Assembly: GCA_963663605.2 (NCBI GenBank)
Contig: CAXXVF010000002.1
Location: forward strand, 1,798,001 to 1,862,000
Direction: 5' to 3'
Length of the DNA stretch: 64,000 nucleotides
Source: Sporobacter sp963663605
GTDB taxonomy: Bacteria > Bacillota > Clostridia > Oscillospirales > Oscillospiraceae
Part shown: piece after piece, positions 36,302 to 43,808 of the stretch
Layout: each line of letters begins with the position of its first letter
How positions within the stretch are numbered: position 1 is the first letter of the stretch
The notes under the pieces: generated by a model
Database searches by the model: none
What the model saw: only the letters and a program-made list of their open reading frames with translations
Told to the model about the DNA's origin: nothing
Program-made: the position numbers and the translations under genes

Positions 36302-37511
36302 AAAATTAAAGGTCAAGGTCAAACCCCTGGCGTTTTTAGACCTTCTGGCGTTTAAAAACCTGATTCCTATACGTAAAAAAAAGTTCGATGGAGCTTCGGC
36401 CGATCGGCCGGACTCCAAACCCGTTGTCAACAAGCTGGCCAAGCGCCTGCATCCCGTGCGCCAGTATCTGACGATCACCGAAGTCACGGAGGAAACGCCG
36501 GATGTGCGCAGCTACAAGCTGGCGCCCGATTCAGAGCGCGGCACGAACGCGCTTGCCGTTTTCCGCGCCGGTCAGTATCTGTCTGTTAAGCTGGATGTAG
36601 ACGGCGAACACATCACACGCCCGTATTCCATCGCTTCTTCCCCCAAGGAAGCGCTGGACGGTTCTTATACCCTGACCGTTAAGCGCTCCGCGTTCGCGAC
36701 CGACTATATATGGGAACACTGGAAGGCCGGCGCCAAGGTGGAAACCTCCGGTCCCGAAGGGTACTTCTACTATACGCGGCTGCGCGATATGCCGCAGCTT
36801 GCGGGCATCGCGGGCGGCAGCGGGATCACGCCGTTTATCAGTATGCTGCGTGATTTCGGGGAATCCGGGTGGCCTGTGGAATTCACGCTGTTTTACGGCT
36901 GCAATGAAATCGCCGACATCGTCCGGCGCAGGGAGCTGGACGCGCTTGCCGAAAACAGCGGCGGCAAGCTCCGCGTTGTATATGTCATCGCCGACCAGCC
37001 ACCAGAAGCGGGCATGGAAACGGGATTTATAACGAAGGAACTCATTCAAAAATACGTCGATCCCATATCGTGCAGCTTTTTCATATGCGGTCCGCAGGCG
37101 ATGTATGCGTTTGTCAACAAGGAACTTTCATCCTTTTCGCTTCCGGTCAAACAAATACGCTTCGAGGTATTTGGCGAGGCAAAAAACGTCGCCGTCATGG
37201 AGGGATATCCGCAAAACGTGCCCGAAAGCTTTACGATTACGGCAACAATGCGGGGCGAAACCAAGGAGATACCGGCGCTTGCACGCGAATCCGTACTCAC
37301 GGCGCTGGAGCGGGCAAAGCTGTCGCCGCCCTCCAAATGCCGCAGCGGACAATGCGGCTTCTGCCGGACCCGTCTCATATCGGGCGATGTGTACATCCCT
37401 TCCGAATCCGACGGCCGGCGCGGCGCGGACAAAAAGTTCGGCGTTATCCATGCATGCTCGTCTTATCCGCTCACGGACCTGACCATAGAAGTACCCTGTG
37501 ACGAGCTGTAA
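36294..37511 (+). CDS. FAD/NAD(P) reductase with C-terminal 2Fe-2S ferredoxin domain
   Basis: A 405-residue electron-transfer protein. After a basic N-terminal segment of about 50 residues comes a ferredoxin-NADP reductase FAD domain with RPYSIASSP, then an NAD(P) domain (GIAGGSGITPF; FICGPQAMY), and finally a plant-type 2Fe-2S domain with CRSGQCGFC and a last Cys in ACSSYP. This order matches reductases of oxygenases and of some anaerobic flavoenzymes. In a presumably anaerobic organism it more likely feeds the overlapping upstream flavoprotein than an oxygenase. A terminator follows about 30 bases after the stop. Specific partner and substrate are unproven. Confidence 0.9.
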   Translation: MAEKLKVKVKPLAFLDLLAFKNLIPIRKKKFDGASADRPDSKPVVNKLAKRLHPVRQYLTITEVTEETPDVRSYKLAPDSERGTNALAVFRAGQYLSVKLDVDGEHITRPYSIASSPKEALDGSYTLTVKRSAFATDYIWEHWKAGAKVETSGPEGYFYYTRLRDMPQLAGIAGGSGITPFISMLRDFGESGWPVEFTLFYGCNEIADIVRRRELDALAENSGGKLRVVYVIADQPPEAGMETGFITKELIQKYVDPISCSFFICGPQAMYAFVNKELSSFSLPVKQIRFEVFGEAKNVAVMEGYPQNVPESFTITATMRGETKEIPALARESVLTALERAKLSPPSKCRSGQCGFCRTRLISGDVYIPSESDGRRGADKKFGVIHACSSYPLTDLTIEVPCDEL

Positions 37512-37539
37512 TACTTAATTATTCGCTTTTATGAAATCT

Positions 37540-37580
37540 AAGGCCGCGTCAATAAAACAATTATTGACGCGGCCTTATTT
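37540..37580 (+). terminator. Terminator after the flavoprotein/reductase pair
   Basis: AAGGCCGCGTCAATAA pairs with TTATTGACGCGGCCTT around a short loop and is followed by ATTTTG. Confidence 0.85.
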
Positions 37581-37634
37581 TGACAGTATTCCATATTAAA
37601 ACAAACGGAAAAGCGCCGTAAATCCGATTAAATC

Positions 37635-37663
37635 TGTACAATGACAAAATAATCCGTTATAAT
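37635..37663 (+). promoter_or_regulatory. Promoter candidate for the SDR gene at 37713
   Basis: TATAAT at 37658-37663 with TGTACA at 37635-37640 (17-base spacer) in the -35 position, about 50 bases upstream of the start codon. The -35 match is weak. Confidence 0.45.
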
Positions 37664-37712
37664 AAGCTTTAATGTACAAGCGCATGTAATATTTTTACTG
37701 GGAGGTTAAAAT

Positions 37713-38543
37713 ATGGCTGATCAACTAAAAGGAAAAGTTGCATTGATCACTGGCGGCGGCACCGGCCTTGGCGCCGATTTCACCAAAAGGTTCGTCGCGG
37801 AAGGGGCAAAGGTCGTCATTACCGGACGGCGTAAAGAGCCGCTGGAAAAAGTAGCCGAAGGTCTGCCTGCGGGTTCTGTTTTGGTGGTCCAGGGCGACGT
37901 ATCCAAGCCGGACCAGGCACAGGCCATGGTCGACGCGACCGTCAAGTTTGGTGGAAAGATCGATATCCTTGTTAATAACGCCGGCATTGATCCGCCGGGG
38001 ACGGTCGTTGAGATCCCCATCGAGCAGTGGCAGAAGATCATTGATATCAACCTAACCGGACCGTTTCTGATGATGCGGGCCGCGATCCCCGCTATGATCA
38101 AAAACGGCGGCGGCTCGATCGTCAATATATCTTCCCTTGCCGGCCTGCGCTGCATCCCGGCCATGCCCGCATACACGTCCTCAAAATCAGGCCTCATCGG
38201 TTTATCACAGGCGACCGCCCTTGATTACGGCGCTCAGAAGATCCGCGTAAACGTCGTATGCCCGGGGCCGATCCGCACGGAAATGCTGGAGCACGCCATG
38301 GCGGATATGGCCAAAGCGCTTGACTCAGACGTCGCCGGCGCGCTGAATGAAATGACGAAGTTTATTCCGCTGCACAGGCCCGCAACGCCGGATGAAGTCT
38401 CCGGAGCGGTCGTTTTCCTGGCCAGCGACGATTCCTCGTTTGTAACAGGTTCAACGATCGTCGTAGACGGCGGCGCCTGTATCGTCGACCCGTGCGGCTC
38501 AGCCGTATCGACTGTCGGTATGAACTGGGGCGGCGGGAAATAA
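37713..38543 (+). CDS. Short-chain dehydrogenase/reductase (SDR)
   Basis: A 276-residue classical SDR. TGGGTGLGADF at residues 13-23 binds NAD(P), NNAG at about residue 89, SIVNISS carries the catalytic Ser, and YTSSKSG gives Tyr and Lys; the C-terminal DEVSGAVVFLASDDSSFVTGSTIVVDGG is the typical closing motif. It probably oxidises or reduces a hydroxy or keto group on the substrate handled by the neighbouring flavoenzymes, though it has its own promoter and terminator. GGGAGGT precedes the ATG. The Cys-containing tail (CIVDPCGSAVST) is not typical of the core family. Confidence 0.92.
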   Translation: MADQLKGKVALITGGGTGLGADFTKRFVAEGAKVVITGRRKEPLEKVAEGLPAGSVLVVQGDVSKPDQAQAMVDATVKFGGKIDILVNNAGIDPPGTVVEIPIEQWQKIIDINLTGPFLMMRAAIPAMIKNGGGSIVNISSLAGLRCIPAMPAYTSSKSGLIGLSQATALDYGAQKIRVNVVCPGPIRTEMLEHAMADMAKALDSDVAGALNEMTKFIPLHRPATPDEVSGAVVFLASDDSSFVTGSTIVVDGGACIVDPCGSAVSTVGMNWGGGK

Positions 38544-38587
38544 AGCAAACCGCTCCGTTTTGTCTCCGTTTATATATAACACCTGCA

Positions 38588-38624
38588 AAAACCGGAAATC
38601 ACACGGTGTGATTTCCGGTTTTTT
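38588..38624 (+). terminator. Terminator of the SDR gene
   Basis: AACCGGAAATCACAC pairs with GTGTGATTTCCGGTT and is followed by TTTT. Confidence 0.9.
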
Positions 38625-38942
38625 ACGTGCGCCGGAAAACTTAAAAAGCGACGGTGGTTTACATAAATTTGTTTTCGCGGCAATTCTGTTTTGTTTTTAT
38701 TTCTCTTTATCTCACACCCGCAATTTTAGTTATGAATTTTCCAGCACGTCATGTTTCATATTTATATAGTTTCAGGACTTTATATTTTTAATTTTAAATA
38801 AATATGAGTAATTGATTATTTGCTATTTCATTTGTCGATTTATCCGCCGATAGGCGCCGCATGTCCGCCAAGGCGCCGGTTTTCTGTAGATGTTACATAA
38901 AAAACACGCGATCGCGGGGGGCTTTTTTTCAGGTTCGATGTA

Positions 38943-38971
38943 TTGTGACGCTCCCGGCCTTCGCGTATACT
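38943..38971 (+). promoter_or_regulatory. Sigma-A promoter of the nif operon
   Basis: TTGTGA at 38943-38948 and TATACT at 38966-38971 are 17 bases apart, placing transcription start near 38978, roughly 93 bases before the nifH ATG. There is no sigma-54 -24/-12 element here. Confidence 0.7.
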
Positions 38972-39005
38972 TAGAGCATAATCAAATTGAAAACACCGAC
39001 AAAAC

Positions 39006-39050
39006 AAAGGGGTTTGCACAGCATCGCTGCGCGAGCCCTTTTAATTTTTT
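39006..39050 (+). promoter_or_regulatory. Leader attenuator (intrinsic-terminator-like hairpin) ahead of nifH
   Basis: Within the predicted 5' leader, AAAGGGGTTTGC-CAGC pairs with GCTG-GCGAGCCCTTTT (about 16 pairs including several G-U, one mismatch, ATC loop), immediately followed by TTTTAATTTTTT. The nifH ribosome site GGAGG starts about 9 bases after the T-tract. This is the layout of a transcription attenuator, although a plain upstream terminator with a second promoter cannot be excluded. Confidence 0.65.
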
Positions 39051-39070
39051 AGCGAGATGGAGGTCACGTT

Positions 39071-39892
39071 ATGAGACAGGTTGCTATATACGGCAAGGGC
39101 GGTATCGGAAAATCAACGACAACCCAGAACCTGAACGCCGGGCTGGGTGAAATGGGAAAAAACATTATGATCGTCGGCTGCGATCCAAAGGCAGACTCAA
39201 CACGGCTGATTCTGGGCGGTCTGGCGCAGCAGACCGTTTTGGATACGCTCCGCGAGGAAGGCGACGATATTGAGCTGGACCTCGTCTTGAAAGAAGGCTT
39301 TTCCGGCATCAAGTGCGTTGAATCCGGCGGACCGGAGCCGGGCGTCGGCTGCGCCGGCCGCGGTATCATCACCTCGATCAACCTGCTCGAGCGGCTCGGT
39401 GCCTATGAAGCAGACCTTGATTACGTCTTCTACGACGTTCTGGGCGACGTTGTCTGCGGCGGGTTTGCCATGCCGATCCGCGAGGGCAAAGCGCAGGAGA
39501 TTTACATTGTCTGCTCCGGCGAGATGATGGCGATGTACGCCGCCAACAACATCTCCAAGGGTATCATGAAGTTTGCCAACACCGGCGGCGTCCGTCTGGG
39601 CGGCCTCATCTGCAACTCGCGTAAAGTCGACGGCGAGGCCGAGCTCATCGAAGCGTTCGCCAAAGAGCTGGGGACACAGATGATTCATTTTGTTCCGCGT
39701 GACAACATGGTTCAAAAGGCCGAGATCAACAGAAAGACCGTTATTGAATACGCTCCCGATTGTGATCAGGCCGGCGAATACCGCGAGCTGGCCAGAAAAA
39801 TCGATGGCAACGACATGTTTGTTATCCCCAAGCCCTTAAAGCAGGAACGTCTGGAAGAGATTTTAATGGAACACGGCATCCTTGATATTTAA
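39071..39892 (+). CDS. nifH: Nitrogenase iron protein (dinitrogenase reductase)
   Basis: A 273-residue NifH, the length seen in Clostridium pasteurianum. Walker A GKGGIGKST at residues 9-17, switch I-type DPKADSTR near 39-46, and the two 4Fe-4S ligands in GCAGRG (about residue 94) and GDVVCGGFAMP (about 131) are all present. The Arg in GCAGRG is the position modified by DraT in other bacteria. It is an ATP-dependent single-electron donor to NifDK and is also used in cofactor maturation. It is the first gene of the operon, followed by the nifI regulators 42 bases downstream. GGAGG precedes the ATG by a proper distance. It appears complete and functional. Confidence 0.98.
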   Translation: MRQVAIYGKGGIGKSTTTQNLNAGLGEMGKNIMIVGCDPKADSTRLILGGLAQQTVLDTLREEGDDIELDLVLKEGFSGIKCVESGGPEPGVGCAGRGIITSINLLERLGAYEADLDYVFYDVLGDVVCGGFAMPIREGKAQEIYIVCSGEMMAMYAANNISKGIMKFANTGGVRLGGLICNSRKVDGEAELIEAFAKELGTQMIHFVPRDNMVQKAEINRKTVIEYAPDCDQAGEYRELARKIDGNDMFVIPKPLKQERLEEILMEHGILDI

Positions 39893-39934
39893 TGGTTTCC
39901 AAGTAAGGAACAAGACAAATAAAGGAGAATTGAC

Positions 39935-40258
39935 ATGTTATTAGTAAGAGCTATCATCCGCCCCGAAAAAACGGGCGTCGTCATGTCGGAGCTCATCGCC
40001 GCGGGCTTCCCTGCCCTCACCAAAATGGACGTATACGGGCGCGGCAAACAAAAGGGCATCACCGTTGGCGAGGTCCATTACGATGAAATCCCGAAAGAGA
40101 TGCTTATGATCGTCTGCAACGACGAGGATAAAGACGACGTCATCCGGGTCATCCTGCGGTACGCGAAAACCGGCGAGGGCACGTTTGGCGACGGGCGCAT
40201 ATTCATCTCGCCGGTCGAGGAGGCCTATACCGTCAGCACCGGTAAAAATGGCCTGTAG
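39935..40258 (+). CDS. nifI1: Nitrogenase-associated PII regulator NifI1
   Basis: A 107-residue GlnB/PII-family protein of the NifI1 (GlnB1) class. The DVYGRGKQKGITVGEVHYDEIPKE segment forms the T-loop region, and the GEGTFGDGRIFISPVEEAYTVSTG motif is the conserved PII C-terminal nucleotide-binding segment. Between nifH and nifD, as in methanogens and clostridia, NifI1 and NifI2 form a hetero-oligomer that blocks NifDK when 2-oxoglutarate is low and ammonium is available. It lacks the uridylylated-Tyr T-loop of GlnB. GGAG precedes the start. Confidence 0.95.
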   Translation: MLLVRAIIRPEKTGVVMSELIAAGFPALTKMDVYGRGKQKGITVGEVHYDEIPKEMLMIVCNDEDKDDVIRVILRYAKTGEGTFGDGRIFISPVEEAYTVSTGKNGL

Positions 40259-40270
40259 GGAGAATGTGAT

Positions 40271-40654
40271 ATGAAAGAAATTATGACGATCATCCGCATG
40301 AATATGGTCAATCCCACGAAGAAAGCTCTGGCAAGCGCGGGTTTCCCCGCCTTCTCCTGCCGGAAATGCCTTGGCCGGGGCAAAAAAAGCATTGACGCGG
40401 CCTTGGCGGAATCCATTTTACAGGCAGGCCAGCAGCCTGACAAACCGGTCGCGGAACATCTGACGGAATATTCACGCCTCATCGCAAAGCGTCTGTTTAC
40501 CATCATCGTAGACGACGATCAGATCGATGAAGCGGTGAAAATCATCATCGATACCAATCAAACAGGCAATCCCGGAGACGGAAAGATATTCGTTCTGTCA
40601 ATAATGGAAGCCTATACGGTCAGGACCGGGGAATCCAACGCAGACGCGTATTGA
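40271..40654 (+). CDS. nifI2: Nitrogenase-associated PII regulator NifI2
   Basis: A 127-residue PII-family protein of the NifI2 type, 12 bases after nifI1 and probably translationally coupled to it. The family-specific LGRGKKSIDAAL replaces the ordinary T-loop, and the C-terminal NPGDGKIFVLSIMEAYTVRTGE closes the nucleotide site. NifI2 partners with NifI1 in ammonium switch-off of the MoFe protein. A stem-loop in the 100-base gap follows before nifD. Confidence 0.95.
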   Translation: MKEIMTIIRMNMVNPTKKALASAGFPAFSCRKCLGRGKKSIDAALAESILQAGQQPDKPVAEHLTEYSRLIAKRLFTIIVDDDQIDEAVKIIIDTNQTGNPGDGKIFVLSIMEAYTVRTGESNADAY

Positions 40655-40687
40655 CACCCCTTTTGGTCCAACAAGCGATTTCGGCAC

Positions 40688-40710
40688 GCCGCCCGCCGCT
40701 TATGGGCGGC
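40688..40710 (+). other. Stem-loop between nifI2 and nifD
   Basis: GCCGCCC pairs with GGGCGGC around a nine-base loop, with no T-run. It could separate the regulatory and catalytic messages. Confidence 0.5.
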
Positions 40711-40763
40711 AGCCGCGGCAGAAGCAGAATTGTCATACCCAGCCGCGGTCTACGGAGATGACT

Positions 40764-42356
40764 ATGAACGAACGAGAACGAATGCTGGATATATACTCAT
40801 CCCGCGTTTATAAAAACAGGAAACAGCATGTTACCCAGATTGAAGGCGATCCGGCCGAGAATTCAATCATTGCAAATACGCGGACGGTCCCCGGCATCAT
40901 CACAAACCGCGGATGCTGCTATGCCGGATGTAAGGGCGTCGTCATCGGCCCCATCAAAGACGCACTGATTATCACGCACGGGCCGATCGGCTGCGGGTAT
41001 TACAGCTGGGGCACACGGCGTAATAAGGCCATCGCGGAGGAAGGTGGGCAAAACTTTCTGGCCTACTGCTTCTCCACCGATATGCAGGAACCGGATATCG
41101 TATTCGGCGGCGAAAAGAAGCTTGAAAAAGCCATCGACGAAGCCATGGAGATATTCAGCCCCAAAGCTATCATGATCTGTTCGACCTGCCCGATCGGACT
41201 TATCGGCGACGATGTGGAGGCCGTTGCGCGCCGAACGGAAGAAAAATACGGCATCAAATGCCTCGGCTTTTCCTGCGAAGGCTATAAAGGCGTTTCTCAG
41301 TCGGGCGGCCACCACATCGCCAATAACGGTCTGATGAAGCATGTCGTCGGCACGGGTGATAAAAAACCCACGGCTAAATATTCGCTCAATGTCCTCGGCG
41401 AATACAACATCGGCGGCGACGGCTGGGAAGAAGAACGCGTATTAAAGCGTATCGGCTACGAAATCGTTTCTGTATTCACCGGAAACGGTGCGGTCGAGAC
41501 CATGCAAAACGCCCATCTGGCGAATTTGAACCTTGTCATGTGCCACCGCTCAATCAACTATGTGGCGGAAATGATGAATACGAAATATGGCACCGACTGG
41601 CTTAAAGTCAATTTTATCGGCGTTGACTCTACGATCAAATCCCTGCGGGACATCGCCAAATACTTCGGAGATCCCGAGCTCATCGCGCGCACGGAAGAGG
41701 TCATTCAGGACGAACTGGCAGATATCGTCGATGATATGGAATACTACAAAAGCCGGCTGAAGGGCAAAACGGCGGGCATCTTCGTCGGCGGCTCACGCGC
41801 ACACCACTACCAGGCGCTTTTACAGAATTTGGGTATGGAGACGACCATTGCCGGTTACGAATTCGCGCACCGCGACGACTACGAGGGGCGTCGCGTCATC
41901 CCAAATATCAAGCAAGACGCCGACAGTAAAAACATCGAAGAACTCACCGTCCAACCAGATCCGAAGCTTTTCAAAGAACATCTTACTGAAGAGCAGCGGG
42001 AAGCGCTCAGCAAAGAAATCCCGGTTGAGCAGTACGAGGGCATGATGCCCGAAATGAAGCAGGGCCACTTGATCATTGACGACTACAATCAAATAGAGAC
42101 AGAGCTCGCCATTAAAATGATGAAACCTGATATCTTTTTCTCCGGCATCAAGGACAAATACATCATTCAAAAGGGCGGCACACCGTCACGGCAGATGCAT
42201 TCGTACGACTACGCCGGGCCGTATGCCGGCTTCAAGGGCGCCGTCAATTTCGCAAAAGACGTCACTATGGCCATTTATACAAATGCCTGGGGATTCGTCG
42301 TTCCGCCCTGGAAGTCGGAACCGGTTCTCGAAGGCGTAATCGGAGGTGCGCAGTAA
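40764..42356 (+). CDS. nifD: Nitrogenase molybdenum-iron protein alpha chain
   Basis: A 530-residue NifD. The P-cluster cysteines are in RGCCYAGCKG, GPIGCGYYS and CSTCPIGLIGDD; the cofactor ligands are Cys in NLVMCHRSINY and His in RQMHSYDYAGPY. The Gln/His pair of GVSQSGGHHIAN and the Arg of GTRRNK near the cofactor are conserved, so a Mo-type nitrogenase is indicated. A roughly 50-residue insertion around VQPDPKLFKEHLTEEQRE is the one known from C. pasteurianum NifD. ATG at 40764 is preferred: ACGGAG lies six bases upstream, while the ATG at 40758 directly touches it. The stop overlaps the nifK start (TAATG). Confidence 0.97.
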   Translation: MNERERMLDIYSSRVYKNRKQHVTQIEGDPAENSIIANTRTVPGIITNRGCCYAGCKGVVIGPIKDALIITHGPIGCGYYSWGTRRNKAIAEEGGQNFLAYCFSTDMQEPDIVFGGEKKLEKAIDEAMEIFSPKAIMICSTCPIGLIGDDVEAVARRTEEKYGIKCLGFSCEGYKGVSQSGGHHIANNGLMKHVVGTGDKKPTAKYSLNVLGEYNIGGDGWEEERVLKRIGYEIVSVFTGNGAVETMQNAHLANLNLVMCHRSINYVAEMMNTKYGTDWLKVNFIGVDSTIKSLRDIAKYFGDPELIARTEEVIQDELADIVDDMEYYKSRLKGKTAGIFVGGSRAHHYQALLQNLGMETTIAGYEFAHRDDYEGRRVIPNIKQDADSKNIEELTVQPDPKLFKEHLTEEQREALSKEIPVEQYEGMMPEMKQGHLIIDDYNQIETELAIKMMKPDIFFSGIKDKYIIQKGGTPSRQMHSYDYAGPYAGFKGAVNFAKDVTMAIYTNAWGFVVPPWKSEPVLEGVIGGAQ

Positions 42357-43720
42357 TGCTGGACTTAACACCAAAAACACTGTCGGAACGCAAAGCGCTG
42401 CGGGTCAATCCCTGCAAAACCTGCCAGCCGGTCGGCGCGATGTATGCCGCGCTCGGCGTATATAAATGCATGCCGCACAGCCACGGCAGCCAGGGCTGCG
42501 CGTCTTATCACCGTACGCTTCTCTCCCGTCATTACAAAGATCCTGCGATGGCGTCAACGAGCTCCTTTACGGAAGGCGCCTCCGTTTTCGGCGGCGGCAG
42601 CAACCTGAAAACAGCCGTTAAAAACGTTTTTGACATCTACGACCCGGATATCATCGCCGTACATACAACGTGCCTGTCCGAGACGATCGGCGACGATGTG
42701 GGCTCTTACATCATGGAAATGGATATCCCGGAGGGCAAGCTGGTCGTACACACGAACACGCCGAGCTATTCCGGCTCCCACATCAACGGCTTTTTCAACA
42801 TGATGTGCGGCTTTATCAATTATCTGACCGAAAAGACTGGTACGTCCAATGGCAAAACAGCCATATTTCCCGGCTTTGTCAATCCCGGAGATATGCGGGA
42901 GCTTAAGCGTCTGGCCGCACTTATGAATGTCCCGATCACGATGTTCCCCGATACGAGCGGCGTGCTCGACGCCCCGATGACAGGCCGCTTTGAAATGTAT
43001 CCCAAGGGCGGCACTACCATTCCGGAAATTAAAGGGCTTGGCGACTGCAATGGAATCATCGCGCTCGGTACAATATCGAGCACCGAACCGGCAGAGCTTA
43101 TGAAAAAGAAGTTTAAGACCCCTTATAAGCTGCTGCCGCTGCCAATGGGTATAGAGGCGACCGACCGCTTCATCATAGAACTGGCCAAAATCTCCAAAAA
43201 TGAGGTGCCGTATGCGCTGGAGGAACAGCGCGGCCAGCTGGTCGACATCCTGCTCGACACCCATGCATACACCTATGAGAAAAAAGCAGCCATCTTCGGC
43301 GATCCCGATATCGTCGTCGGGCTCACGGCCATGTGCCTGGAAATGGGTATGATCCCCAAGTATGTTATTACCGGCACACCGAAAGCGGATTTCACGCGCG
43401 AGGTCAACGCACTTTTAGATAACTACAGCGTTGAAGGCACCGTCGTAAAGGCCAATGCCGACCTGCTCGAGCTGCACCAGCTCATTAAAAATGAACCGGT
43501 AGACCTGCTCATCGGCAACAGCTACGGCAAGTCGATTGCCAAAGCCGAAGATATCCCCTTCGTCCGCGCCGGCTTCCCGATTTTAGACCGTTATGTGCAT
43601 TCCTACATGCCGCTTGTCGGTTACTTCGGCATAATGCGTATGACGGAGCTCATAACGAACAAGCTCATGGACCGGCAGGATGATACCTGCAGCGACGAAG
43701 ACCTTGAAATGGTCATGTAA
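42356..43720 (+). CDS. nifK: Nitrogenase molybdenum-iron protein beta chain
   Basis: A 454-residue NifK, short like the clostridial form, without the N-terminal extension of Azotobacter NifK. P-cluster ligands occur in NPCKTCQP, HGSQGCASYH and HTTCLSETIGDD. The GGGSNLKTAVKNVFDIYDPDIIAVHTTC run and DRYVHSYMPLVGYFG are typical. It shares its first base with the nifD stop, indicating coupled translation and equal stoichiometry. No lesion was seen. The gene is followed by the chimeric nifE-N-B. Confidence 0.97.
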   Translation: MLDLTPKTLSERKALRVNPCKTCQPVGAMYAALGVYKCMPHSHGSQGCASYHRTLLSRHYKDPAMASTSSFTEGASVFGGGSNLKTAVKNVFDIYDPDIIAVHTTCLSETIGDDVGSYIMEMDIPEGKLVVHTNTPSYSGSHINGFFNMMCGFINYLTEKTGTSNGKTAIFPGFVNPGDMRELKRLAALMNVPITMFPDTSGVLDAPMTGRFEMYPKGGTTIPEIKGLGDCNGIIALGTISSTEPAELMKKKFKTPYKLLPLPMGIEATDRFIIELAKISKNEVPYALEEQRGQLVDILLDTHAYTYEKKAAIFGDPDIVVGLTAMCLEMGMIPKYVITGTPKADFTREVNALLDNYSVEGTVVKANADLLELHQLIKNEPVDLLIGNSYGKSIAKAEDIPFVRAGFPILDRYVHSYMPLVGYFGIMRMTELITNKLMDRQDDTCSDEDLEMVM

Positions 43721-43808
43721 TTAATCCGCCCGCCGCCCATAGGTGTATGTGCTTGGCACATGTCCCATTTTCCGCAGAAATATCCGCATCAATAAAGGAG
43801 GCGTCATC

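Larger units (their letters stand above)
38544..39070. other. Intergenic region upstream of the nif operon
   Basis: About 525 bases. A terminator for the SDR gene lies at its left end. The middle (38640-38820) is AT-rich without a recognisable gene. Around 38850-38885 there are two GGCGCC palindromes. The right end has the nif promoter and attenuator (listed). Confidence 0.5.

Noticed and set aside
38850..38885. Paired GGCGCC palindromes as a nitrogen-regulator operator
   Set aside because: Too short and too common in this balanced-GC sequence, and about 60-90 bases upstream of the -35 box without a known regulator consensus.
40688..43742. Short GC-rich similarity between the intergenic stems near 40690 and 43725
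   Set aside because: Only about eleven bases match and in opposite orientation; too short to call a repeat family.
43751..43790. TTGGCAC sequence upstream of nifE-N-B resembling a sigma-54 -24 element
   Set aside because: No TTGC at the -12 position, and the sequence lies within the operon close to the nifE ribosome site; a chance match.
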